From Bubalus kerabau (Eukaryota > Chordata > Mammalia > Artiodactyla > Bovidae), in NCBI RefSeq assembly GCF_029407905.1, contig NC_073627.1:49593001-49657000 (forward strand): 64,000 nt of DNA. Reading direction: 5' to 3'. The notes beneath the pieces were generated by a model that worked only from the letters and a program-made list of their open reading frames with translations, made no database searches and had not been told where the DNA came from. The position numbers and the translations under genes are program-made. Positions 23,640 to 35,600 of this stretch are shown here, one piece after another. Within the stretch, counting starts at the first letter, position 1. Each line of letters starts with the position of its first letter.

Positions 23640-23966
23640 GCTTTTTCTTTTAAAAATGTATTTATTTTATGTGTGTGCTTCTTTATAGCTTTTTAAAAAA
23701 GAAAAAAAATTTTTGACTGCGCTGGGTCTTGGTTGTGTGCAGCTTTCTCTGGTTGTGGCAAGCAGGGGCTACTCTCTGTTGCGGAGCTTGGGCTTTTCAT
23801 TGCGGTGGCTTCTCTTGTTGCGAAGCGTGGGCTCTAGGGCACGTGGGGCTCAGTAGCTGTGGCACTCGAGCTTAGTTTTCCACACACCATAGGGGATCTT
23901 CCAAACCGGGAATTGAGCCTGTGTTCCCTACAGATTCTTAACCAATGGACCCGGAGGGAAGTCCCC
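23640..23966 (-). mobile_element. CHR-type SINE, full length
   Basis: Reversed tail, 'gactgcgctgggtcttggttg', 'gcggtggcttctcttgttgcg', head 'taaccaatggacccggagggaagtcc'. Confidence 0.8.
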
Positions 23967-24239
23967 CTACATGTGCTTTTAGTGGTAGATTTAAAGCAAA
24001 CAGTGTCACACTTCCTGAGTAGTTTTACTCTGTGACAATTTCACTAGATAATTTTTTCTTTCCATCCAGAACATCAGGGCAAAAGTATGGCTAGCACAAT
24101 AACTTTCATAAATACAGAGCTCAATGAACAGAACTGGAATATTGTTCTCTCTAAAATTACCCTCATTTCACCAAACACAGCCCATCAAAAATAATTCGTT
24201 TGCAAAATAAGCCTGGTCAATTGACCACACTCAGAGTCT
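23967..24239. other. No gene seen
   Basis: Unassigned DNA. Confidence 0.4.
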
Positions 24240-24251
24240 CACCACGCAATG

Positions 24252-24378
24252 CTGCTGCTGCTGCTAAGTCGCTTCAGTCGTGTCCGACTCGGTGCAACCC
24301 CATGGACTACCAGGCTCCTCCATCCATGGGATTTTCCAGGCAAGAGTACTAGAGTGGGGTGCCATTGCCTTCTCCTAA
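24252..24378 (-). mobile_element. BovA2 half unit
   Basis: Begins with a (CTG)n tail and ends 'gtgccattgccttctcc'. Direct repeats CACCACGCAATG at 24240-24251 and 24379-24390. Confidence 0.9.
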
Positions 24379-24390
24379 CACCACGCAATG

Positions 24391-24879
24391 AGACTCCTCT
24401 AAACTGACTGAGGGAGCACTCCTTGGGAGTCTCCGACAGAATTCCCAAAAGGCCTCTGGAAGCCAGCGAAGCCGTGCCAAAGGTGTCTCTCAGGCTATAC
24501 TTGGTGGGTCTCTCAGTCCCCAAAACATTAAGATTTCTACACATGCCCAGAGATAGTCTCTATCACTCCCTGAGAAGGCTGCTCAGAACTTAAGGGTCTC
24601 TAACTTCTGGAGGGACCAGGTAGAGATGAAAAATGCTTTAATTCTACCCACAGGTGTAGTTTACCAAATGGCTATAAATCATAGCCAACTTGAGCAAAAG
24701 GGCTTCTTCATATCTGAAAAACACAGATCAAAAACAGTAACATTCCAGACAAAACCCATAAATGTTATAACCATATTTACCAGGTCATTCAGTAACCAGT
24801 CTTTCTGTTAACTTTTTATGAAGCCATCAGGTCTTCTATTAGGATTCTTCAAGTTCTTACCCAGTTCAGCAGTATCCTG
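24391..24879. other. No gene seen
   Basis: Unassigned DNA, no coding signal. Confidence 0.4.
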
Positions 24880-25175
24880 TGAAAGTCGCTCAGTTGTGCC
24901 CGACTGTTTGCAACCCCATGGACTATAGTCCATGGAATTCTCCAGACCAGAATACTGGAGTGGGTAGCCTTTCCCTTCTCCAGGGGATCTTCCCAACCCA
25001 GGGGTAGAACCCAGGTCTCCCACATTGCAGGTGGATTCTTTACCAGCTGAGCCACAAGGGAAGCCCAAGAATACTGAAGTGAGTAGCCTATCCCTTCTCC
25101 AGCGGATCTTCCTGACCCATCAATCGAACCAGGGTCTCCTGCATTGCAGGTGGATTCTTTACCAACTGAGCTATC
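24880..25175 (-). mobile_element. Bov-tA SINE with a duplicated tRNA-like head
   Basis: One body (24880-24960) and two reversed heads ending at 25064 and 25175. Confidence 0.85.
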
Positions 25176-25719
25176 AGTTCAGCAGTGTAAGATGAAATTT
25201 ATCAGAGACCTGTTATGGTCAAGAGGCCCTTCCTATGAATCTTCTTGAAGATGAAGCACTTTTGCTAAAACATCAGAGTACAGCAATAACAAATGTCAAA
25301 AGTCTTTTAAAAAGGCACAAACACTTGATCACAATGTGATGGATAAAGAAACTTGGTTACAAGAATTATGACTGATTATAATCTTAACCCTTGAGAATCT
25401 TAATCTCTGGCAAAAAAAACACAAACAAACAAACAAAAAAAAACAAAAAAAAAAAACAAGAAGCAAGTAATCATGCATTTCCTGATTGGAAAATGTAATG
25501 TTTAGTCTTCCTCTCCTAAGCAAACAAAGGTAGATAAAGACTTGCCCAGCAATTAATATTTCAATATTTTATCCTGTTTGAAATGACTCATGAATTCTCT
25601 TCTTTCAACTTCATTTTCAAAGTCACCAAAATCTAGGGAGACTATTTCAGATAGACATTCCCCAAACATAATTATTTCTACAGAGTTTACCTAAAAGCTC
25701 TTTTTTCCTTCTTTACCCT
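25176..25719. other. No gene seen; A-rich tract
   Basis: Unassigned; (AAAC)n/A-rich stretch at about 25410-25460. Confidence 0.5.
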
Positions 25720-26367
25720 TCAGTTCAGTTCAGTTCAGTTCAGTCGCTCAGTCGTGTCTGACTCTTTGAGACCCCATGAATCGCAGCACGCCAGGCCTCC
25801 CTGTCCATCACCAACTCCCAGAGTTTACCCAAACTCATGTCCATTGAGTTGGTGATGCCATCCAGCCATCTCATCCTCTGTCATCCCCTTCTCCTCCCAC
25901 CCCTAATCCCTCCCAGAATCAGGGTCTTTTCAAATGAGTCAACTCTTCACATGAGGTGGCCAAAGTACTGGACTTTCAGCTTCAGCATCAGTCCTTCCAA
26001 TGAACACCCAGGACTGATCTCCTTTAGGATGGACTGGTTGGATCTCCTTGCAGTGCAGGGGTCTCTCAAGAGTCTTCTCCAACACCACAGTTCAAAAGCA
26101 TCAATTCTTCAGTGCTCAGCTTTCTTCACAGTCCAACTCTTACATCCATACATGACCACTGGAAAAACCATAGCCTTGACTAGACAGACATTTGTTGGCA
26201 AGGTAATGTCTCTGCTTTTGAATATGCTATCTAGGTTGGTCATAACTTTCCTTCCAAGGAGTAAGCGTCTTTTAATTTCATGGCTGCAATCACCATCTGC
26301 AGTGATTTTGGAGCCCACGAAAATAAAGTCTGCCACTGTTTCTACTGTTTCCCCATCTATTTCCCAT
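25720..26367 (-). mobile_element. BovB LINE 3' fragment
   Basis: (TTCAG)n at the 3' end, then 'gtcgctcagtcgtgtctgactc'. Encodes a broken RT C-terminal part on the minus strand (KITADGDCSHEIKRRLLLGR, LVKAMVFPVVMYGC). 5' truncated. Confidence 0.95.
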
Positions 26368-27328
26368 TAGAGGTCATGTAAGATTAAAGTTCCAGAGAGC
26401 CCAGATAGATTATTTACATCTCAGAGGCACAAGAGAAATACCAAATCCTTCTTGAAAGATAGCTTTGCCAATTACAGAAGGCTCACTCTGATACAATAGC
26501 AGAGCCATTAGAGGCCATTGCTCTCCAGATCTCTTGGTGTCCCCCCTTCAGCAAGGACAGACACCCCAGGCTTACCACTGCAACTTCCAGGCCCCACAGT
26601 CTCATGGACAGTCCCTGCACCTTTCCATTTCCCATCCTGTGTTTTCCAACATCTTGGCATTAGTGGGAGTTTCTTTGGTTTCTTGGTTGGCTCCACCAGT
26701 TACTGGACTGCACCCTCAGGCCTACAAGGCCTGTGCTTGCCCAGCTTCAAGACTGAAGAAACAGCCTGGAGTCAGCAACAGAGACACCAGTGGTTTAATG
26801 GATGGGGGAGTTTACAGGTCAGAAGCAAGTTTCTGGAGAGATACCCCACTGTGTGCAGTGGACAGTGGGCAGGATGTGGTGGCAGGCTTTGCTCCAGAAT
26901 TAGATTTTTAAAGAATTACTTTCACAGACATTGCAACTCAAGTGCAGGGACCTTACAAAACCAATTTTATTAGAAACAGCATTTACAAGGATAACTATTT
27001 GATGCAGTGTTATAGCTGATTTAATGCAGTCAGAAAGAAAGAACACTTTTTCCTTATTTTGCTGAAGTTAGAAGAGCCTACAGTTTCTAGTCAAGAGGGT
27101 GGAATTCCATGTTCAAGCACAGATAGGGGAAAGAAAAATTCACAACTTATAATATGGGAGAAGGGGAGTAGAATAGGATTAGTAAGAAGTAGAATATTAG
27201 TCATGTAATGTTTTAAATTTCCATTAGTTGTACAAATATTTTGTGGTTATTTTTTAAACCAGAAACATTTTTCAAATGTTTTGTATAGACAGAAAAATAA
27301 GAAATGCATTGGCGTTATTAAGTAGCAG
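26368..27328. other. No gene seen
   Basis: Partly coding-like by base composition (26510-26910) but without any known domain; may be an old LTR-type repeat. Confidence 0.4.
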
Positions 27329-27531
27329 GACTTCCCTGGTGGCTTAGATGGTGAAGAATCTGCCTGCGATGTGGGAGGCCTGGGTTCGATCCCTGGGTCA
27401 GAAAGATCCCCTGGAGAAGGGAATAGCTACCCACTCCAGTATTCTTGCCTGGAGAATTCCATGGTTAGAAGAGCCTGGTGAGCTATAGTCCATGGGGTTG
27501 CAAAGAGTCGGACATGACTGAGCAACTAACA
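27329..27531 (+). mobile_element. Bov-tA SINE
   Basis: Full head and body. Imperfect direct repeats ATTAAGTA(G/T)CAG on the two sides. Confidence 0.9.
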
Positions 27532-27569
27532 CTATTAAGTATCAGTGTTTTAGTTAGAAGAATAATTTT

Positions 27570-27957
27570 GTGGCTATGTTAGTCTGCTCAGGATGTAATA
27601 ACAAAATGCTACAGACTGGGCGGCTTAAAGAACAGACATTTATTTCACAAAGTTCTAGATGCTGAGAATCTACGATCACGGTGTCAGTAGGAGTTGTATC
27701 ATCTTGGAGCCTCTTCTCTTGACTTGGAAGTGGCCACCATCTCTCTCTGTGTTCACATGACCTCGTGTTTGTGTGTGGACAGAGAAAGAGACAGAAAGAG
27801 CTCTTGGGTGTCTCTTCTCATAAGGTCTCCAATCTTAGGAGATCAAGACCCCCTCCTATGACCTCATTTAACCTTAATGACTTCCTTATAGATCCACACT
27901 AAACGTTAGGGCTTCAACTTATGAATTTTGGAGGGACACAAATGTTCAGTCCATAAG
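27570..27957. repeat. Old mammalian interspersed repeat
   Basis: 'tctgctcaggatgtaataacaaaatgc', 'gactgggcggcttaaa' and 'cttcaacttatgaattttggagggacac' recall an ancient mammalian repeat. I cannot name the family with certainty. Confidence 0.55.
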
Positions 27958-28875
27958 ACTGGCCCACCAAAATATAAAAGTAAAGGGGGAAATTACAGTT
28001 CAAGAATATACTTGATTTAAATTTTAAGTTGATATGTTATAGAACATTAAGTAGAGTGGAGTTGAGAAGTTGATCTGTAAAGACTGTATTTTTCCTAGTT
28101 CTGTTTACTTAATGACCTGTGTGTACCTTTAGAAGCAGATTTTGGTCTCTAATGCTCTCACTTAAAGAGAAAATGGCTTTAGTTTTGTTTTATATTGGTT
28201 TATAATTTCTTTGTAAAGTGACAATCAACGCTTACTATCATGATTAAAGCTTGATCTGGGATATTCTGAGGACAAAAAAAAATGGCACTTACAATTTTAA
28301 AAGATTAAATAATTGTACAGTGCTCTCTGTTCTGCCAAAAATTATTAAGACCCACTAAGTTGCTGTCTGAACTATCTTGGGCATCTCCCAAATCCTGGAT
28401 CAATGCGACATACAGAAATGTCAAGAATTCTGGAAACAAGAATTCTGCCTCTAATTTGGCCAAGTAGTCCCATCCAGACCACCCTTCTGCAGATTAACTA
28501 TAGATCCTGGACAAATTTTTTAAAAAATACACTATAGGGTCCAGACTTAGAAGAAACAATAGCCACAGGACAAATGTATTGTTTTTATGGCTTTTAGCCA
28601 TAGGGCAGGTCACAGTGTGTGCTGTGCAGGGTGATTAAAGCTCCTTTAGAAAACCACTATCCTTCTGGTTGGAAGAATCAGGGGCAGAATTTGGGACAAT
28701 AGCTGCCAGAAGGAGTTTGGGGAGGAATCCCTGAAAGGAGAGAGCCAGAGAGGGAAGTTCCAGATTCTGTATGTCAGCTCTGCCCAAATCTCTAGCTGAC
28801 CCATGAATGGAAAAGACAAGTTTCTTCCAACACCAATCAGATTGCCACCCATGGACTCTGACAGAGCAAATCGCC
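27958..28875 (-). other. SLFN11: SLFN11 3' flank, probable 3' UTR
   Basis: Follows the SLFN11 stop codon on the minus strand. No SINE is recognised in it and no other gene is seen. The poly(A) site was not identified: no clear minus-strand AATAAA was found close to the stop, so the 3' UTR end is open. Confidence 0.4.
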
Positions 28876-29686
28876 TCATCCCATTTTGGTTTGGAATACT
28901 TCTTTATCCTTACGCTGCCACAGAATATGTAGCTGTTGATTCGCTCTGGATGCCAGACAGACAAGAACGTTGTGTAAGATAGCCGGCTCCACCGTGCTTG
29001 GATGGATCCCAAACACAATGCTCCTTTCCAGACCTGAGAATCTTCGGACACTGTCCAACACCATGTGATCACCCTCCACGTCACTCTCGTTGGTGAGACA
29101 CATTATCCTTTTCTTCCTCATTGCTTGCAAGAGCTTCTGCTGGTATTTCTCCACATCTTTTGCGGTGCTGACAAGCACAGCAACATCCTTGGGAGAATAG
29201 CCCCTTTCAAAGAGAAGCTTGCAGGTGTCTGCCACGTGCATCACTATTGCATTCAGAGTTAAGTTCTTCTTAATATTTAAGGTTCCCTGAACATCCTGAG
29301 CCCATTCAGCTTTAAGGCACATCTTCAGGGGCTCAGGGGGGATGTTACATGGAGGATTTTTCCTGACCTTCTCCAATACATCTTGTAGATATCCAGCTAT
29401 TTGACCTGCATTGCGTACCACTCTGGTGAGCTCTTCCCTTGGATACTGGGCTGAGAGAGGAGGGAGGCCGATGCACTCCATGTGGCTGGTCTGAAAGTAG
29501 TCCAGAAAGATCCAGAGAATTCTTGGGCAATCCACATCTCTCTGAGTGATGGTTTTCGCCTTTATATACCAGTCCCCATCTTCAGTGCGGAAATTCTGAG
29601 CTTCATCGATGATGATATGTTGAATGTATTCAAAGTTATATTTCATGAAGCTCTTCCGGGTCACTGCCTGGCAGATATTTTTGCCC
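28876..29686 (-). CDS. SLFN11: SLFN11 coding exon 4 (Walker B to C-terminus)
   Basis: Acceptor TTTTCACAG/GGGCAAA joins in phase 2 to give Arg637. Encodes residues 637-906 with Walker [17 protein letters not shown], the [15 protein letters not shown] segment and [18 protein letters not shown] (helicase motifs V/VI region). It ends in [14 protein letters not shown] and TGA at 28876-28878. The last about 15 residues differ from and outrun the short human end. Confidence 0.92.
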
Positions 29687-32600
29687 CTGTGAAAATAAAA
29701 AAGTCACATCCCACTTTTCTCTTGAGTCAGTAAAGGAAGAAAATGATCATACTCCTACAAATACAGTATTGTTGCCACAGATCATTTTACCATCTTACTC
29801 TCAAGAAACAAGGTGATTCAGGTTGTCAGGGATGTGGAGTGAATTTAGATAGAACCTCATTTGCTGACAATAAGATTCAGCTGCTTGGGACTTCCCTGGC
29901 CATCCAATGATTAGAACTTGGCCCTTTTGCTGCGATGGGCCTGGATTCGATCCCCTTAAGCCATGTGGTACGGCCAAAAAAAAAAAATCCAACTGCTTAC
30001 CTGATAAAATTCTTCAAAGGCTTGTTCTCACAAATGTAGAGAATTTCCTGTGTCTCACAGTGAAAAGTGTTCCTGATCTTCTCCATGATCTTTATGGCCA
30101 TGATCGTCTTCCCTGAGCCAGGTAAGCCATGGATAAACAACTCTTTGCTCTTGCGGAGGTTTTTTGAGAAGATCTTATACTGCTTGGCTGTGAGCAGATT
30201 TAAAACCTCACAGCCGAGCTTGTCGCTCAAGAGAGACTGGAAGCCAAGCAAGACGATCACAAGGGACTGCAGCAAAGCTTCCATTTGCTGAGTGTCTGCA
30301 AGGTGATAGGAACTGGGGTAATCAATCACAGAGCCTGAACCCGCCGAGGACTGTGCACTGCCCTCGGGACTCAGGTGGAGGACCTCGGTCGTGATACACA
30401 GATATTCAGTGTAGCCTCCCATATTCACCAGCTTCTGCTTCAGAGTGAAGGCGGTGTGAGTGCAATAGGACTGCCCCTCTGCGTCTTGCCCCCTGAGGAT
30501 GGTGTAGAGGATGGGCGGCCTGTTCTGCGCTATCAGCAGAGCATCACAGATGACTCCTTGCTTCTCTTCCAAGTTCAGGTCCACAGCCCAGCTTGTAGAA
30601 AGGATTAAAATTCCCTGGGAGGATGGGTCTATTTGCCTATTTATTAATTCCTCCAAACCTTCATTCTGCGAGAACAGTTCCTTCTGGAGAGATTCAGGGG
30701 TATATTTCAGACATCCTGGTGTCACTAGATATGAAAAGATTATATGTTTAAGGGCAAAGGTCACATTTTTATGATTAATTGTAATTAATCAAAATTGCAA
30801 AATACTTATAAATTGTAATCTTATTATTATAAATTACATATTTTATATACATTCTTTTGCCAACATTAGTATATTACAGTGAAGAAAAAGAAGCCTTGAC
30901 AGTCTGACACACTTCATCTAAGCCTATATGCTTATTATGTTTATGACCCTGGTAAATTTCTTAACCTAAGACTGTTCCTTCTTCTGTAAAACGAACAGAA
31001 ATCCATGTTTACAAAAATAGCACATCTCTTATGGCAAGGAATAACTGAAATAGCATAAAGTGTGTGCTCATTGTAGCTGGTTGAGAAGTTATTCTTTCCC
31101 TTGCTGCTCTTAAAGCCCCTGAATCTCAAAATGCCCCTGAACAGTCCCCACTGATGGAAGTAGGAAAGAGCCCTTCCAAGAAGAAGGTGGTCATTAAATG
31201 TCAGTGGAGAAGATGGAGCCATGAGAACTTTACTAGCAGGAAACTCCATGCAGCCCTGCACTGGGAGACCCTGAGATCAGACTCTGAGGTAACTCTGCTG
31301 AAGCATCACTCACCCACAGATCTATGTAAGACTGCATCCATAACAAAGAGTCTTCCTTTGACATGAGGGAGCAAGGAGCAATGTTGTGACATGAGAATAA
31401 ACTTTGCCTGGTAGCGTTTTAAACTTATGTCAATGATCATTTGTTCCAAAGAGGTGGGGGGAGGAATGAGGAGACCATTGTCATTCTGTGGTGGCGGTAT
31501 CAGATCACATTCTAGAATCTGGATCTGTAGTGTTGATTTCCAGTGAAATTACCCATATTTCATTGGTAGTTGTTTATTGTTCCTTGCCGTGGTGCTTTCT
31601 CACTTGTACCAGATGTTTGTTTAACTGGATTTTGTCTGTAACCCGGGTGGTGGTGAGTAGGAGATGGAATCTATGATGAGAAACATCTGGATTTTGGAGA
31701 TGTTAAAAGGTGGGAGGAGGGCTTCCCTGGTGACTTAGTGGTAAAGAACCCTCCTACCAATGCATAAGACCCAAGTTCGATCCCTGATCCAGGAAGATCC
31801 CATATGCTGCGGAGCAGCTAAACCCATGCACCATGACTACTGAGCCTGTGCTCTAGAGGCCGGGAGCCACAGCTACTGAACCCACGGTGCCACGACTACT
31901 GAAGCCTGAGCACCTAGAGCCCGTGCTCTACGACAAAAGAAGCCACCATGATGAGAAGCCCACGCACTGCCGCTAGAGAGTAGCCCTCACTTGCCACAAC
32001 TAGAGAAAAGCCTGAGCAGCAACAAGACCCATCAGAGCCAAAAATAAATAAATAAATATTTAAAAGATGGGGGGAAACATGCATCGTTGGATAGACAGAA
32101 GATATAAGGATACGTTTTAACATGCAGCTTTAGAAACCAAACCAAAAGGAAGTATAAAATAAGAAAACACATCATTTGTTGATTATACCCGGGAGTTGAC
32201 ATGCATGTGTGGTTCTCACAATTTTGCAAGGCAGATATAATGACTGTTCTCTTTTTCATATGAGTAAATGGGAACACAAACAGGTCAAGTGTCTGGCCCA
32301 TGGTCACATCACTGGGAAGTGGCAGAGCCGAGGGCTGGACCCAGTGGTGTCTCAGACACCAGACCCTCTCGCTGTCTCTACTGCACAGCCCTGCAAGCCA
32401 CACAGACTACCCCTGCTGCTAAGTGGAGCATGTCACTAAAGCATTTGATGTTCATAGCACCTCCCCCTCATCAAATAGCTCTTATTTTTCTTTAATTACA
32501 TAATGGGATATGCTTCCCAAGGAAATTATGTGGAGACAATGTGTCCCTTTCATTTCTTTGATATTCTACATGGCACTTAATCAATGACAGGGGCCAGACT

Positions 32601-35600
32601 AGGTGTCAATAAAATGTCAACCACTCCATGTGCACCAGACTAATTACCACTCTCCATGTGACTTGGGGCCTCTGTGCCTTTGTGTAGGTGTGCCCTGAGA
32701 CTCGAATGCCCTCCTGTACTTTTGAAAGTGAAAGTTGCTCAGTCGTGTCCAACTCTTTGCGACCTCATGGACTGTATTGTCCATAGAATTCTGCAGCAGA
32801 ATATTGGAGTGGGTAGCTGTTCCCTTCTCCAAGGAATCTTCCCAACCCAGGGATCGAATCCAGGTCTCCCATATTGCAGGTGGATTCCTTGGTTGGGGTG
32901 CTAGATCCCACATGGTACAACAAAGGTGGAAGATTCTGTGTGCCACAACTAAGACCTGGCTGGATCTTAGAAAAAGCAAGGGAATTCCAAAAAAAACCCT
33001 CTACTTTTGACATCTTAGTCCTTCCAGTCCTTCCTGAACCCTCATGTTTGTTCTCTCCTCAGGGTTCTCACAGAACTTCATATCCATACTAAGCACTAAT
33101 CTCACCATGGATCTAGGGAAATCTTTTGTGTTTGTGTATGTGTGTGAATTTTTTTTTTTTTTTTATATTAGGGAGTCCCTAGAGTCCTGGTGGGTAAGAC
33201 TGGGCACTCCCAATGCAGGAGGCCTGGGTTCAATCCCTGGTTGGGGAACTAGATCCTGCAAGCATACCACAACTAAAAGTCCACATGCTGCAACCCAGTG
33301 CAGCTTAAATAAATAAAATTTAAAAAATAAATGTATTAATTTATTTTTGATTGCATTTGGGTCTTCATTGCTGCACACAGGTTTTTCTCTAGTTGAAGAG
33401 GCTACTCTCTAGCTGTGGTACGCTGGCTTCTTATTTTGATGGCGTCTCTAGTTGCAGAACACAAACTCTAGGCATATGGGCTTCAGCAATTATGGCGCAT
33501 GGGCTCAGTTGCTCCGTGGCATGTGGAATCTTCCCAGACAAGGGATCGAACCTAAGTCCTCTATGTCAGCAGATGGATTCTTAATCACTGTACCACTGGG
33601 GAAGTCCAATAAGTAAATATTTTTAAGAGTATTTTATTTTACAGTATAGTTGATTAACAATGTGTTAGTTTCAGGTGTATAGCAAAGTGATTCTTTTACA
33701 CAAATATACACATGTCTAGCGTCTATTCTTTTTCAAAACCTTCTCCCATTTAGGCTGTTACACAATATTAAGCAGAGTTCCCTGTGCTATGCAGTAGATG
33801 GTCTAGGGAAACCGTTACACACGCATCCCTGAAGTATCTGGACTGATGGCTCTTCCAACTACAAGAAATCAGGTGAGGGCACCTCACAGTTCAGGACCCC
33901 AGGATGGAGGTCATTCGGGGCTGGCCGGATCTGACCCAGTACTCTAACCCCTGACTTTCTCTAGTATCCATAATGCCAGGCACAGACAAAATTCCAGAGA
34001 GTCATTACATTTCTTTCAAGAAACATTTATAGTGTTTAATCTGAAGCTAAACTACTGTCAATCAATAGTGGATTTCCCTATCCGTAGTATCTGGACTCCC
34101 ACTGCAAAACTGAAACTGAACTGATTATTTACCACGTTGAGAGTTCAGAATCTAATAATAGCAGACCCTGAAAATGAAAATTTGCTTTAAAAAATAGTTC
34201 TAACTAGGTAATACATCCACATAGTCCAAATACCAAAACACTTCTACTCCTGTTTGCTCTTTTCCTCCCTCTTCAACTCCATCCTACTCCCCTAACACAG
34301 ACCTTTTTATTTTTTTGCCAGTTTCTCACCTATTCTTCCAAAACTTCTTCGTGCAAATACAAGCGATTAGCCCTCACATCTTTTTGGCCAGCAATATGTG
34401 TGGGAGATCTTTCTATACAAGTGCCAAGAACTTCCTTGTTTTTTTTTTTCCACATTTGTCTAACATGCCATCTTACGGATGTGACATAAGTCCCTGTTGA
34501 TGGGTTCTTGTGTGTTTGCTCCAACTTTTTAAAAATAAATATTTATTTACCTAGCTGTGTAGGGTCCTAGATGCAGAATGTGGGACCTTTCATCACAAAC
34601 CATGGATTCTCCAGTTGCTCCGTGGCATATGAAATCCCAGTTCCCTGACCAGAGATGGAACTTGCAACCCCAATGCTACAAGGCAGGCTCTCAACCACTG
34701 GACCACCAAGGAAGCCCCTGTCTCAACCTTTTGCTATTACAAGAATATTACAATGAGAGCACTCTCATTTCCTCAATCCTCAGTCGTGTCTGACTCTTTG
34801 AGACCTTATGGACTGTAGTCCACCAGGCTCCTCTGTCTATGGGATTTCCCAGGCAAGAATTCTGGAGTGTGTTGCCATTTCCTCCTACAGGAGATCTTGC
34901 CTGCACAGGGATCAAACCATGTCTTCTGCATTGGTAGGCAGATTCTTTACCACTGAGCCACCTGGAAAGCCCATTACAATGAGTAACCTTGTACATAGAC
35001 TTGGACATTTAGTGTGCATAGAGGTATACATAAAGTATAAACTCCCAGGAACTCCCTGGCAGTCCAGTGATTAAGACTCAGCACTTTCACTGGCGAGGAG
35101 CTGGATTTGATCCCGAGTCAGGGAACTAAGATCCCACAAGCCATGTGGTATGGCCAAAATAATAATAATTTTAAAAGTCCCAGCAGTGGGATTACTGGAT
35201 AAAAGGGTAAATGCATCTGTCCTTCTGGTAGATATTGCCAAATTGTCTTCCATGGTTGTACCAATAGGTATCTCTGCCAGTAATGAATGGGAAGACTTGC
35301 ATAGCATAGCATACAAATGCCGTGAAATAGCAGTATAGCATACAAATGATAATATCAGATTTTTTTTTTTATAATCCAGTAGATACAAATGATAGCTTGT
35401 TTAAATTTACATGTCTTATTTTGATTACTGTTAGGCATCTTTTCAAATGTTTGAAAGCCATTTGAATTTTATTTGCTCTGAACTACGTTGATTTTTCTGT
35501 TAAGTTGTTCTTTATCCTTATCAACTTTGGGAAGCTTTTTTTATATGAGAGGCATTGGCCCTCTGTAATATCAGTTGCAAATATTTTTCCTAGCTGGTCA

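Noticed and set aside
26518..26973. Overlapping 151-aa and 125-aa plus-strand frames
   Set aside because: No domain, no splice or promoter context; more likely an old repeat.
28635..29084. Minus-strand open frames of 149 and 77 aa around the SLFN11 stop
   Set aside because: They are other-frame shadows of the exon and its 3' flank.
30725..30764. Separate gene start at the open frame before coding exon 3
   Set aside because: It begins with GTG in intron sequence, and the acceptor TATCTAG/TG joins in phase to coding exon 2.
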